Source: Acanthacorydalis orientalis (taxonomy: Eukaryota > Arthropoda > Insecta > Megaloptera > Corydalidae). From it: a DNA stretch of 64,000 nt. Numbering within the stretch: position 1 is the stretch's first letter; every line of letters starts with the position of its first letter. Of the stretch, positions 1 to 12,044 are shown in pieces. A program made the position numbers and the translations under genes. The notes beneath the pieces were generated by a model, which had not been told where the DNA came from, did not search any database, and was given only the letters and a program-made list of their open reading frames with translations. The stretch covers positions 32,437,939 through 32,501,938 of the forward strand of contig CM068322.1 in NCBI GenBank assembly GCA_034766995.1, read 5' to 3'.

Positions 1-400
1 TTCATTTCCTTGAATAAGAAAAATATAAAGCTGTACGGACATATCGAAAATCCTTCGACCGCATCGACATTTCCAGAACGCATAAATTAAAACGCATTGG
101 TCGAGATGAAAAAATGGGACGAATCGGCGTACACAAGTCACGAGATTCATCTTATTATTCTTCTTGCTCCATATCCGTATCCCGGATACCCAAAGAAATA
201 GTTTCACGCGATTTTCACTCGCCTGGGCATCGGTGTAGCGTCAGTATATACATGCAAGCAGACACGCACACACGCAAACACCTCCCCCGATCTTATTAAA
301 AGGGCGTTACGATACTAGACATCAATCTTCGTGACAATATCGATCGAACTGACGACCTACAATGTCAGAGGAACGGAGGACAGTCCAACGATCTGATATT
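1..400. other. G+C/CpG-richer island, left edge
   Basis: The first 400 bases have mixed composition with many CpG steps, unlike the A+T-rich filler that follows. Short open frames exist (for example 114-299, +) but show no family motif I recognise. A 13-nt inverted repeat (GTATCC-C-GGATAC) lies at 177-189. The island could be a conserved non-coding element or an exon edge cut by the window; nothing in the sequence decides which. Confidence 0.4.
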
Positions 401-473
401 GATGGGAGGATATTTTTCAAATTCGATACGATTTTTGCAATTCTTTTTTCTTTTTCGTAAATCATTTATTTTG

Positions 474-476
<3 letters not shown>

Positions 477-517
<41 letters not shown>
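477..517. repeat. (TA)n microsatellite
   Basis: Uninterrupted TA dinucleotide tract of about 40 bp. Confidence 0.95.
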
Positions 518-518
<1 letters not shown>

Positions 519-1676
519 AAGACAAATACAATATACACCTATATATTAAAATATTTCAAGATATTCCCTTTAACTAACTATTGAATATAAATAATATATT
601 TAGTAATTATTTTCTTACATTTAAAAATAAAAACCTTCAAATTTGAATAACACTTTTTCATAACAAAGTTAAATAAAGTAAAAATTTGACACGTGTTATT
701 GTTTACTTGTTAAACTATTGTCAATTTATTGTAGGTAATAATATAAAACAGTAATAATTCTGGAACATATTTTAGTTATCAAAAAATATCTATGAAGATA
801 CTAAAAAAATATGTTTACATATTTAAAAAATATTCCCATTTTTTTATACAAATTTTTAGAAATATAATTATTCACATACAATTTTTATATGAAAATTGTT
901 ATTAAATATTTTGAAAATTTGTCACGTACTTCCAAGAAAATATCGTATAAATAGAAAATTCCTAAAAAAATATGTAAAAAGAAATGCTTTCATAAATAAA
1001 TCACTCTATACACACCACACATTTTTTCAGTATCAAAATATTCAATAATTGCTTATTTGTTATTTGAATTTAGCTTCTATATATTTTATTCACCATCAAT
1101 TTTCACAATAGAAAAAGTGTTTTTTATTAAAATTTTTCAAGAAGAAAATTTTTAGACGATTATGTGAAAGTAAATTATTTTTTTTCCTAATTTCTAAGCT
1201 TCTTTCTAGTTTGTAATTCATTTTTGAAATTAAATATAATCACAGTACCAAAACTGTAATAATGAAGATCTTTTTAGATATTTCTAAATTTAATATGAAT
1301 TTCATTCATATTTTTTAGATTTATTTCCATTAAGTTTTAACACAAACAATATTTTAGAAATAACTGAAATTTATTTAAATATTAAATTTAATATAAAATA
1401 AAAAGAACAGTAATCTATAGTGTAATTAAATATACAATTATTTTAAGATGTCTTAAGGTGTGAATAAAGTCAAAATTTATTTTTGTAGATTTTAAAAAAT
1501 TTGACTTAAAAATGAAATAATTAAAATTTAATTGTATTCATTTCTAAATAAATAGTTTAATCAGTTTCACTTACTACAAATTAAAATGAATAATCAAAAT
1601 TATGATCGAAAAAAAATTTAGTCATAAACATTCATATATAAAGTGTTGATAAATTATTTATTTCAAACCTTGAGAT
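518..1676. other. A+T-rich filler, no gene seen
   Basis: Very A+T-rich sequence with frequent stops in all frames. I see no RNA gene, mobile-element end or tandem repeat in it. Confidence 0.6.
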
Positions 1677-2044
1677 CACTATTTTAGTTATCGTTTTCTA
1701 TGAGCGATTTTAATTCTTACGACCAATCATATCTATATCAGAAAAATCATTAAATCAAATATTTTTTTAGAAAATAGAAATGCGAAAAACGTTGATTTGT
1801 TCAAGCAATAGTTACAGTATACAGAGTAAAAATTAAATGACACTGAGTAGACCAGTGATAAAAATAAACAAAAATTGTATGATTTAAAAATCAATTTCAA
1901 AAATAAAGTAGTCAAAGATTTTCGAACTATATCCAGTCAAATACTTTTAGTCGATTGTTTGAACTGACTGATTGAATAAAAATAATCTACCTGTTAATTA
2001 AGATATTTGAACCGATCATAGAAAACAATGACTACAAAACAGTG
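1677..2044. mobile_element. MITE-like element with imperfect terminal inverted repeats
   Basis: The left end (1677 onward, beginning CACTATTTT) and the reverse complement of the right end (from 2044, CACTGTTTTGTAGT) align over about 35 bp. The alignment includes an identical 10-bp block, TTTTCTATGA, and one small gap. The 368-bp interior has no coding capacity. No clear target-site duplication flanks it, so it is an old copy or the ends are misjudged. The superfamily cannot be assigned from this copy alone. Confidence 0.45.
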
Positions 2045-2214
2045 GCTTCAAAGCTTTCTTTTGAAAAGGGTTCCGAATAGTGGCCACATAAAAAAATATT
2101 AAAATTCATATTTTCTTTTAAATAAATTTTAATTAAATCTTTTAGGTTTTAATGACTTGAATAAATATTAGTTTAAAATATTTAAACTGTTTTTATTATG
2201 ATTCATTTATAATT

Positions 2215-2216
<2 letters not shown>

Positions 2217-2257
<41 letters not shown>

Positions 2258-2285
2258 TTATATATATATACATATATATATATTT

Positions 2286-2323
<38 letters not shown>

Positions 2324-2330
2324 GCATATA
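2217..2330. repeat. Compound (TA)n/(CATA)n microsatellite
   Basis: Two long TA tracts are separated by short interruptions (ctta, cata, ttataca). Confidence 0.95.
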
Positions 2331-2720
2331 GAAACCTTTATGTGTATTTTAAAGCTTTTCGCAAAGCTCATTCAGTTGCTTTATCTTGTTTTTAAACATT
2401 TGTAGAATTTCCAGTCAATGCAAATATGAATTTTATCGTTTGTTATATTTTATTACACATATATTTTATATTTGACATTTTATTGATGTTTTATGATTGA
2501 TTGAGATTGTTAGTAACGTCAAATTTTCGTGACAACTTGCATTATTTTCAAGCGAAACGCTCTAGTTTTTTTCAGTTCGCAATAAGTCCTGTCAGTATTT
2601 CAACGAACAAGTATTTTTTTACTAATTTATATTTCTGGCTGAATATATAAGAATAAAACCATCGTCTAAACGTCACAAAAAAACAATACAAATTAATCAC
2701 ACAGTTATATCTAACGAAAT
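2331..2720. other. A+T-rich filler, no gene seen
   Basis: Low-complexity A+T sequence. A short minus-strand frame crosses 2572-2793 but has no recognisable domain. Confidence 0.5.
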
Positions 2721-3180
2721 TCAGACAATTGTTTCCGAAAATAATAGCCGTTCTTAAGAGGCAAAAAAAAAACAATATTCCTGGCTCGTACAATCCCTTG
2801 TATCCATTCTACGCTGAAATCTATGTTTCGTCCAAATCAGACGCGGAACGAGGCTCCTGTCTCGGATTCTGTACTAATCCGGCCTTTGCTTGCGTTCACG
2901 ACACGCATACTTATGAGATTCGATGAGATTTATTCACGTGTTCGTTCCATCGGAACATGTTAATGAGTCATATTGATTCCGTTCGATAGGCACATCCTGG
3001 CTAGGGATGGATTAGATATAGTATGTGCACGGTGTGTGAAAAAATCTATGTATGCGAATCGAACATCGATTGTGGCTATAAATGAACACATTGTTTCGGT
3101 GTTGCATCGTCGACAAAAGCTATAAATGCATAGTTGGCTAGCGGTTTAGTATCGTTTTTCCAAAGGTAGTATTAGTATTA
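2720..3180. other. G+C-richer island with paired TATA-like motifs
   Basis: Mixed-composition sequence with many CpG steps and poor coding signal. The 9-mer GCTATAAAT occurs twice, at about 3075 and 3119, each at the end of a short related stretch. The short + strand frame 2729-2926 has no recognisable motif. The island is a candidate regulatory or conserved non-coding element. Confidence 0.35.
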
Positions 3181-3226
3181 TTTTAAATAATCATATATAT
3201 ATATATATATTTTCAAATTTTTTTTT

Positions 3227-3595
3227 GATTCAATATACCACAATGTTTCTTTCTAATCAGATATTTATATTGAATAAAATATCCCTGATCATTTTTGATT
3301 ATTATTTATGAGCATTTAAATAACGATGCCATAATTCTTAATATTGCTAGGTTTCAAAAAATCTTAACTTAGGATACATAAATATTTTTAAACGTATAAA
3401 GTTCTAAAGTGTAGAAATTTTTTTGAACGTTGACGGTTTGTAGTAAATGGAATCGCTATCGAAATTCACTTAACTAATAATAGAAAAATGATCAGTGATG
3501 ATTTATTAAATATTTTCGAACAGAGAATTGTTTTATGGAGTGAAAAAGAAATAATTTTTAAAATTGAATTTAGCCATAGTATCAGAATAGTGTCT
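3227..3595. mobile_element. Foldback family copy 1 (both arms)
   Basis: The left arm (about 3243-3340) holds the family core near TATTGAATAAAAT and the inner motif AACGATGCCATAATTC. The right arm (about 3479-3592) is its inverted counterpart and ends in GAATTTAGCCATAGTATCAG, an outer motif echoed near 37475, 43670 and 44010. It is non-coding. The short frame that spans the right arm is not a gene. Confidence 0.6.
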
Positions 3596-3779
3596 TGTTG
3601 CTGTTTGTTTCATTTTATTATAAAAAATTTAGTTACTTCGAACAATACAATATACAATTCATCAATAAATTCGTTCATTTTCTACTTGGACGTCATCTCT
3701 AATTTCAGACGATTTTCTAGAGAAACTATCATGTTTCAAAAGACATGTTGAAATTTAAAAAAAAGAGATCCTCTGCTAA

Positions 3780-4145
3780 AGATTATAAATGTTGGAGTGT
3801 GTATCCCGGCCGGAGCGTAGATACCGAGAGATGAACCATATTACATTGTGACACGACAGTATATAAGGGTTGTTTTTATTGTTTCTGACCGTAAGGTGGT
3901 AGCGTTCACGCCACCGTTCCTGCTTTGATATCGCACATTGTTCAAGGAGCGTGTGTAACGACGCCTCGAACCATACGCTAGGGATGAGTCGGGTGGACTC
4001 TGAATGCTGTACGGTCCTCAGGCAACTGCTTGCATCCGGTCGCAGCTTTTGACGTCAAACAGTTTTACCTTACGGTACGATCATGTCGCAGTGTCGAACG
4101 ATAAGTCGCTGCACCGTATTTCCGTAATTATCTTCGGGTAGATAA
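3780..4145. other. G+C/CpG-rich island with a TATA-box-like motif
   Basis: This is one of the most complex stretches in the window, with many CpG steps and a short imperfect hairpin near 3894-3915. A TATA-box-like TATATAAG sits at 3860-3867 on the + strand. There is no long open frame on either strand. It could be a promoter, an enhancer or a non-coding exon. I found no arthropod initiator (TCAGT) at the expected spacing, so the promoter reading is weak. Confidence 0.35.
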
Positions 4146-5040
4146 TAACAGTGGTTACATGATGACATGGATTAATTTTTTTTTGTCAACTAGCTATAAA
4201 TTATTTGTGAATCGATAGACATTTATGATAAATTTAATTATCAAGATATTAATCAATTTTGATTAATATTAATATAATTTTCTCTCACAAATGATTTTTT
4301 TTCATCAGCATTCTCCATCTCTCTCTACCTCTCTTTCTCTCTCCCCTCTCTCTATATATAAACGATTCAAAATGAAGTATTAGATATATTAAAGTTATCA
4401 AAAACATTTATTTTTTGAAATGAATATAGCTGCTCCAAATTTTCTAACATTTTCCTTATATCTGACCTAAATTTCATGTCAAGACAAAAATCGTTCCAAT
4501 TTATTTGAAAATATCGCTTGTACATACACGTTTTGCATCTATGTAATAAATTTTTATTGAAACTCATTATTGAAAATACATGTAGAATCGAAAATAACAT
4601 GATTTTTCCAGTCGAAGTCGCAATATATTTGAATAAAATATTTTTGTTCATTGTCTGGTTACTAAGTTTTTCTACTGGATTTATTTTCTTGTCACAAATT
4701 TATTGTCAATATTTTTCCAAGTTGTACAATAATGGATGTAGTTTTTAAAGTCAGTTAGTTTTTAATTTAAAATTATATTTGTATGCAAAATAAAACATAT
4801 AGTTATATCAATATAAGTTTGTTGAATTTTATGCATGTGTTTAAAGAAGTATATTTGACAAATGGTCACTTCTTTTGGCTGCAAAACTCTGGATCGTTCT
4901 ATGAAAGTTTCAAAAATTCTTCTAAATTTTGTAAAAATACATACTCAAGGATTACTTTAAATATTATTTTTGAAATACTATATATCACTTGTCAAAGATA
5001 ATTTGTATTATTTTTATATCAGGTACTAATCTATATATTC
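4146..5040. other. A+T-rich filler with a CT-rich tract
   Basis: It holds a polypyrimidine (TCTC)n-like tract at about 4314-4353. Frames of up to 94 codons on the minus strand (4367-4651) and short + strand frames overlap here, but none shows a domain or plausible gene structure. Confidence 0.5.
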
Positions 5041-5043
5041 TGT

Positions 5044-5375
5044 AGTTAATCCATTTTTACAGATTAATTTTTCAGTTTTCCACAAAGCACAAAAACCTTG
5101 TTGATTACAAATGTTCAATAATTGATTTCTGATCATGATCGATACTTATAAAAAATATTTAAGTTCTCCTCATAATCAGTTCTAGCTGAAATAATCACTT
5201 AGTATTCTTATCTTGATACATGGATCATTAGTATTGTATACAACACCCATTTCCATTACTCAGATACATTCGAAAAGAAGATAAGGCTTGAACGCTCTAT
5301 ACATAATGGAATTGTCATCTAAATATATATAAGCAACAATTAAAAATGATCAACAATTATTTTAAAGCCAAATAT
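5044..5375. mobile_element. Foldback family copy 2 (both arms)
   Basis: The left arm contains ACAAATGTTCAATAATTGAT (about 5108-5127). The right arm contains ATAATGGAATTGTCATC (about 5303-5320) and AAAAATGATCAACAATTATT (about 5342-5361) in inverted orientation. The spacer between the arms is unrelated A+T sequence. Confidence 0.6.
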
Positions 5376-5440
5376 GCCAGTTGTTTTTATTAAAAAGTAA
5401 TTAAAAATATATACTTTTAATTTTTGATATGAACAATTTG

Positions 5441-5938
5441 TATATATATATATATATATATATATATTTAAGTGTATAACTTCATAAATATTTTGATAGA
5501 TTACACATTTTCAAGTAATATAGACACACAATCTATTACAATTTGCATTTAATCAATTACTGAATATATTCGATCAATATCTTAATTGAAGTTTGTCAAG
5601 AAGTGAAAAAATCATCGTTGAAACTATTATTTTAATTTCATATCATTGATATTTATTGATTCAAATAATCCCAGTAATTTCGAATAATCCAGTTCTATAA
5701 AGTTCTAAAAAATTAATCAATTATTCAGTCTCGTTCTCTTAAACTCACATACATCTACACATAAATGTATAGATAAATGTACGTGCGAATATTAATATAT
5801 GAATATTTACAAAAGATGTTATTCTAAGAATTTTAGTCATATTAACATACACTTTCCATAAATTGAACATATATTTTACTTAACGTTTGTAAATAAATAT
5901 TTACCATTTAAATTTATGCTTTTTCATATGAATTGTAC

Positions 5939-6006
<68 letters not shown>

Positions 6007-6087
6007 CATTTATCAGTGTATATGAAATATAAATGAAAATTAAAAACTTCTTATGCATAAATTTGATAAGAATCATTTAAAATTTCC

Positions 6088-6125
<38 letters not shown>
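5441..6125. repeat. Cluster of three (AT)n tracts
   Basis: Tracts lie at 5441-5468, 5936-6005 (starting as ACAT repeats and ending GTATGTGTG) and 6091-6123. The intervening sequence is A+T-rich and without a recognised gene. Confidence 0.9.
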
Positions 6126-7334
6126 GTTATACTTTTATGCATGTTATTATAAAAATGTATAAAATATTTCCATGTACCTTAAATTACTGAAAAAAATAGA
6201 TAAAATTTCTTAAATATATTATCAAAATTATAAGTATAAATTACAAGTTAATATTTGAGTGACACTAAAAAACCTAGCGTAGTTTCTATTCATTATTCCA
6301 TTCCAACAAGAAATGAGTTCAGTTTACCAAAAGGAAAAATCAGAGCAACACGTTGTACTTTTTGCGTGACTCAGACAAAATAGTAATCATCTTGATGTAC
6401 AAGAACGTTATGTTACTGCTTAACAATAATGTTTTTGAGTGTTTGTCGTTATATGCTGCATAACGTACAGCAATTAAAAAAGAGCAATTTACATTTAAGA
6501 CGTTTTTGAAACGTTCACGTCTGTTTTGCTTTCATGTAGTCATTTGAGAGAGTCAGTTTAAGCGTTTTTAAATTTTATGCAGACATAGAAATGATATATT
6601 TAATTATAACATAAATACTTGATACTATGTCTTGTTGATTTTATTTTGAATCGTGTTAATCTAAAAACAGTTTTTTTTATTTATTTTTCTTTCATGTTTT
6701 TGTATCGAAAATAATTCTGTTCTTAGCAGAAAGAATTATGAATACTTGTTCAGTTTTACTCAACAGCTCGTTTACAATAATTCTTAATAACCAAATCATG
6801 GAAATTGTAATTGCAACTATTTTGAGATAAAAATTCATTTTAGATTAGTACTGTATTTCTGATTAAATGGAATATTATTTGGAATTAATCACTATATCTA
6901 GAAATCATTATTTCTTGGATTTACTGTATTTCTTCAGCAGTATATGTGTATTAATTTAAAACAAAACGATACTTGTTATATTTATTTAAATTAAAAAAAT
7001 TAATATTCAAAACTGAAGACAGGGTAAAGATTTTCAGTCGTTCTTAAACTTCTATGTAGAAAAAATCATTAATAGTTAATAAGCAATGTACGGAATACTA
7101 TGTGAATCTATAATTTGATTAATGAAGATAATTAAATATATAAATTTTTAAGTATTTGTTTTTATAAAAAAATTAAATCTCATTCAAAAAAATGTCTTAT
7201 GAAATTGATTTGATCAATTCTACCAATTTAACTAATTTGCAAAAAAAAACATACTGAAAGAAAAATGTGTATCATTATTTTATTTAGATATTAGTTAACT
7301 GATAAAACTTCTTTCCATTTCGAATCATAAGAAA
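6126..7334. other. A+T-rich filler, no gene seen
   Basis: Part of it (about 6280-6560) is somewhat less A+T-biased, but no conserved frame or RNA fold was noticed. Confidence 0.5.
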
Positions 7335-7870
7335 TAACTTGTGTTGACACTGAAACATAACCGGATAAATGACATCTTTTCCGGTATTTTCCTCTCGTAT
7401 AAGAACACAAAAGGTAAACGAAACATCACACAGCATCGACAAACAAACCAAATTGCTACAAATATAACAGTGAAGTTCATATTCCGATATAAAAACAAAC
7501 ACAAACGGACGTATTCTTTCTTTTATTGGAACGTTCGAGTCAATCTACTGTTCGCTTTAAGAGTCGCGCTTTCATATTAGTCACGGAAACGTATTTTATA
7601 TTCGGCGGAGTTGCGACGAGAAGCCCGGTTATAAAATCGAGATCGGGACGTAATGTGAAAACTTGTCGTTTTAAATTAATAAAATTGTATCGATTTCCGT
7701 CGCGGCGGGCATCGGTAACGACGGCTTAACATAAATATACGGAACGGAAAGTTCATTATGCACTTTAAATGATGAAAATCAGAAGATTCCGGTACGGTGG
7801 CCCGGATTCGACGCGAATTATATTAAAAAGTTCAGTGTGGAATTATATATGTCAGCTGGTTTGATCAAAA
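7335..7870. other. G+C/CpG-rich island
   Basis: CpG-dense sequence is strongest at 7590-7730. Overlapping short frames (7341-7580 and 7526-7729 on +, 7284-7502 on -) are open mainly because the island is less A+T-rich; none has a recognisable domain. It is a candidate conserved non-coding element. Confidence 0.35.
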
Positions 7871-8009
7871 GAATTTGAATCGTGGAATTTCAGTATGGTT
7901 TGTGGATTATACTCGTTATGTTAATTAAAAAAATTCAAAAAAATCTTGACAAACACTTTTAATTAGTTAATTATTCTAAAATAGAACAGAAATAGATAAG
8001 CTTCTGCAA

Positions 8010-8011
8010 AC

Positions 8012-8052
<41 letters not shown>
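8010..8052. repeat. (TA)n tract abutting a mariner end
   Basis: A TA tract runs directly into the mariner left end at 8053; mariner targets TA dinucleotides. Confidence 0.9.
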
Positions 8053-8053
<1 letters not shown>

Positions 8054-8490
8054 TAGGTTGGTAGGAAATTAAGCTTTTTGTTTTCTGAACGCCAACATTA
8101 ATTGTTTTCAATGAAAATGTCATTTCATCGTGTTCATGTTAATATCATTTTAATTGGTATTTTTCGATCTGTATTTTGACAAAACCGTCTTTGGTTTCAT
8201 TATTAATTTTGTCTCAAATTGGGATATTGAATTGAAGATAGAGAAGAAGCAAATGAGAGAAAGTTTTGAAAATGTAAGAGGTCTCGGGCGTCCTTCTTCA
8301 GTTCATAACGACCAACTGAATGAATTAGTTGAATCATAACCACGCACAACAATTCGAGAGATTGCACAAAAGTTAGGCGATAGTCATCCAACAGTTCTGG
8401 ACCACTTAAAACAGCCAGGAAAATAAAAAAAAGGAAAAATGTATATGAGTTTGAAGGTCATAAACTACAATTATTTTTCTGTCAAAATAA
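8053..8490 (+). mobile_element. Deletion-derivative mariner element (family A, copy 1)
   Basis: The left terminal inverted repeat begins TTAGGTTGGTAGG and is preceded by TA. The right end (ATTTTTCTGTCAAAATAAT) is a decayed inverse of it. The element is about 438 bp against about 1.3 kb for an intact mariner, so most of the catalytic region is gone. The interior keeps the end of the transposase DNA-binding region and is followed directly by 3' untranslated sequence. It is a non-autonomous relic. Confidence 0.8.
8268..8422 (+). pseudogene. Mariner transposase N-terminal fragment (broken)
   Basis: Translation on + gives GLGRPSSVHNDQLNELVES, then a stop, then REIAQKLGDSHPTVLDHLKQ. These match the second helix-turn-helix of mariner transposases, the part that binds the terminal inverted repeats (family knowledge: a GRPS linker followed by 'RELA..LGVSHSTV..HLKQ'-type helices). 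An in-frame stop lies between the two blocks at about 8337. The D,D34D catalytic domain that should follow is missing: sequence jumps to the 3' end of the element. The same junction, LDHLK followed by an A-rich stretch, is seen in the copies at 8702 and 12045, so the deletion predates their spread. Confidence 0.8.
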
Positions 8491-8524
8491 TATTTTTTTG
8501 TTTGAAATTTACTTTAAGCTGGAA

Positions 8525-8690
8525 AGTAATCTTTAATAAATGAGTTGCCTTTTCTAATCAAGAATATTTAATGAATGATTATTAATAATTTATAATTATT
8601 TCGTACGAAACATTAAATGAGAAAGCGATTATCTTCAGACCTCTAAGCTAAAGAAAATTAATTGATTTTTCTGTACCTTGGTGACTGATT
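8525..8690. mobile_element. Foldback family fragment (copy 3) between two mariner pieces
   Basis: The core is seen as CTAATCAAGAATATTTAATG followed by an AT-rich near-palindrome. It is followed by the family's inner motifs near 8610-8690 (GCGATTATC, CAGACCTCTAAG, and GATTTTTCTGTACC). It lies between mariner fragments 8053-8490 and 8702-8837. Confidence 0.4.
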
Positions 8691-8701
8691 GTGTTTTTGT
8701 G

Positions 8702-8833
8702 TGAGAGCTTGCACAAAAGTTCGGCGTTAGTCATCCGATAGTTCTGGACCACTTAAAACAGCAAGGAAAATCTAAAAAGAGAAAAATGTATATGAATTTG
8801 AATGTCATGAACCGTAATTATTTTTCTACCAAC

Positions 8834-8837
<4 letters not shown>
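8702..8837 (+). mobile_element. Mariner family A, 3' fragment (copy 2)
   Basis: It repeats the end of copy 1: the codons for LAQKFGVSHPIVLDHLKQ-like sequence (about 8705-8760), then the 3' region ending in TTTTTCTACCAACCTAA. This is the perfect inverse of the family end TTAGGTTGGTAG, and it is followed by TA and a (TA)n tract. The 5' two thirds are absent. It retains the right inverted repeat better than copy 1. Confidence 0.8.

Positions 8838-8876
<39 letters not shown>
8838..8876. repeat. (TA)n microsatellite at mariner right end
   Basis: TA tract starting immediately after the mariner terminal repeat. Confidence 0.95.
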
Positions 8877-8879
<3 letters not shown>

Positions 8880-10574
8880 TGTTCTAATTTTAAAAATAAT
8901 AACTACCTCGTCATTACAAAACATTGAAAGAATTCCTCATTCTCAGTCTCAACAGCTTATTAAAATCAAATAATATACGAATATATGTTCATGTGAAATG
9001 AAATTCATAGTATATTAGTGTGACGTGAATTTAATAAGCATACAATTACTTAAAATTAATTTGAAATTTCTGAATGACATGTTTTGGGATGTAATACATC
9101 GATTTGATGAGAGAAGTCGCTATAGTAACGAAGTTTGAACGTCGACCGTCTCTGCTCTTCATTTACATCGATAATTGAGTTCGTTTTCTTTTGTAATTCT
9201 AATTAGCGATAAAAAAAATGTAAATTTTCTATTGACAGTGTCGATGCTGAACGTAAATGGATATTTCGGTGTTGATGGTTCGTAAATTACATTCACTTGG
9301 TACGTTTTTTTATCGTGTTTGCTGTCTGATAAATAAATATTACTAATTATCACTGTTTTAGTTGAGATAGAAATTGAGTTTTTATCAATAAGTTTGTGGG
9401 AAAGTGTTTGAATATTAAATTTAATGTTTGTCAGAAGCATATTTTCTATTTTTTTTTATTTATTATTTTTCTGGTGAATGTATATATGTATGTATGTTGG
9501 TGAATTTTTATTTATTATTTTTAGGTTTTATTTATTTTTTAGAAAGGAAGTTCTTGTCGTTGTTTTTGAGCTTAAAAGTCGATAAACATATCAGTACTTA
9601 AAATATTAAACAAAAATATAATCAAATCACAAATAATCATTTAAAAAAATACCTCACGTGGAAAATTAATCATTCAATTTAAAAGAAATATTATATTATC
9701 AGTTTTTTAATATACTTGTTTGTTATTCTAATTAACACGACAAACATTTCCATTCTTCCTACATTCTTAAGATTGGAATTGTATTTGCTTTAGAGTTAAT
9801 TTTAATTAAAAATTACTGAATAAAATTTCGTACATAAAATTCAAACGCACTTGAATAAAATCTCTTTGACACATAATTTCATTAAATTCTTACATTACTC
9901 CTTTTCATTTTATTAAAATATCAAATAAACTTTTACACACACAATTTTTTTTAAAAAGTTAATTAAATTATTTTAAAAATTAAACATCCAAAAATAAAAT
10001 TGATAAGTGTTTTTTAATCACATTAGATCAGAAAATGTTTTATTGTCTTGTATGTAAAAGTTAATACATTTGCGATGGCTTATTAGAAGAGAAATTATAT
10101 TTTTAGGTATTCTAAGGTAATTCTTTATAAGATCTAGGATTTTTATCATTTTTATACCACCTACATTTCAATAAAATTATTATGATATCAAAGTTTATGA
10201 AAAGTGGAACCATTTTCTTCAACATAATTTCTTTACTATTATTTTAAATCTTGAAGTAAACCGTAACATAATTGAGTTGTTATAACATAAAATATTGTTT
10301 CATTTTCTATAAAACATTCGTTTGATTCATTTTTTTTAAAAATAACTCGATTGTTTGAAATAGACTAAATAAAAATATAATACTCCTAAGCATAGAAACA
10401 ACATGAATAAAAAGATATTATTGAATTCATTTTAACAGCACACAAACGTTCCATCGATAAACAAATCTAAACGTGTACACAAACTGAAAGAGTGTAAACA
10501 ATATCTTGTACAGATCGTGAACGAATATCGAGTCATTACTTTTAACTATCCAATTTTTATTCGATTTGGTTATG
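8877..10574. other. A+T-rich filler, no gene seen
   Basis: The piece at 9060-9440 is slightly more complex and has a 93-codon minus-strand frame (9159-9440), but no motif I recognise. The remainder is A+T-rich with no repeat or RNA structure noticed. Confidence 0.5.
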
Positions 10575-10590
10575 TTACATACACACATAC

Positions 10591-10625
<35 letters not shown>
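10575..10625. repeat. (AC)n-(AT)n-(AG)n compound microsatellite
   Basis: ACACAC, then AT repeats, then about 20 bp of AG repeats. Confidence 0.9.
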
Positions 10626-10815
10626 CATCAAGTGTGTAGAAAAAGAGAGAAGTTTTAAATATTATTTTACAACCACAAAAAGAGCGCTTAAACATATTAC
10701 CACATGAGTATTGACAATATAGTCAGGCAAAAAATTTAACAAAAAAATCTACAGCAGTACGAATGACTAAAATAAAGATCACTGCAAAAAAGTGTAGTGT
10801 TGTTAGAATAACAGA

Positions 10816-10816
10816 C

Positions 10817-10853
<37 letters not shown>

Positions 10854-10971
10854 ATATATATGTATATGTATAATATATACACCTTCATAGCATTTTCCAT
10901 TACATAAAAATGTTTACAAAGAGCATTGTGATGTGAATTTCAAGTATATGTTTTGTCTCTTTTATTTGTAC

Positions 10972-11020
<49 letters not shown>
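10816..11020. repeat. Two (AT)n tracts
   Basis: AT/GTAT tract at 10816-10880 and a pure AT tract at 10976-11020. Open frames crossing the second tract encode Ile-Tyr runs and are artefacts. Confidence 0.95.
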
Positions 11021-11024
<4 letters not shown>

Positions 11025-12044
11025 TAGTAGATTTAAAACTTGTCTGATATTGATTTCGATCGAAAAAATTCTGTACAACACAATATTGACATTTTTAGTG
11101 AACGCGTGTATCGTTCGTTCTACTAGTGAATTATTTATAAAAAAAAAAAATATACTATATATCAAGTAAATGAAGAAAAATGCGTCTGTACGGTATATTA
11201 AATTAAAATCAAATAGATAGACGGTTCAGTACATTAAATATAAATGGATGGTTAGTGGAAATGCACCATTTTTCACACAAACGCATATGTAAGGTATATA
11301 ATTTTATGTGTGTATAATATTCAGTAAACAACTTTGTTAAATTAAAAGTGCAATTAAAAATAAACATAGAATTTAATTATCACATTTTATTCCAGGTTTT
11401 TTAACCTATTAACGTTAATACGTTCGTTTATTTTTTTTTAGTAAATTGTACATCATAATAGTCATTATAATAAAACCATGTAACTTTCGTTCAAGTCTAC
11501 AAATTGTATTTGTAAATGAAACTTTTGAAATACGTTCCTTTTGTACGGAGTGATCCGACAAAAGTTGTTGAAGATGAATTCGTATACAAAAGTCTTTCAC
11601 ACGTTTAATATTAATTCAGTATAGTCGGTGTTTCATTCAAGGCGTTATGATCTTTAAAGCTTATTTAAATAATATGAAAAGTTTTTATATTTTTAGTATA
11701 ATGCAATGTGAAGTATTATAACTTTGTAATTATTATCTCTTTGTTCTTTGGAAAAAGGTGTTCAAGTCAAAAAATAACACTTTACGTAGGATAAGAAATA
11801 AGATTGATTTATTTCTTATAAATATTTTTTTAATTTTTCACTTATTCTTAAATATTAGTACATTTTACTCTTATTATACGGATATTTCACTTAAATCTTT
11901 TATACAGTTGGAAAAAATTGATTAATCTTTCTTAATCGAGAAACTTTCTTTCAGATCAAAAATGTTGAATAAAAATTCAAACTCTAATTTTTCTTAAACA
12001 GTGAAGTAACTTGATTTCAAATTCTACATACAGTTTGAGAATTA
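11021..12044. other. A+T-rich filler, no gene seen
   Basis: A short minus-strand frame at 11415-11600 has no recognisable domain. Confidence 0.5.

Noticed and set aside
1677..2044. hAT-type assignment of the MITE-like element
   Set aside because: The ends begin CACT rather than the usual CAG/CAR start and no 8-bp target duplication is seen.
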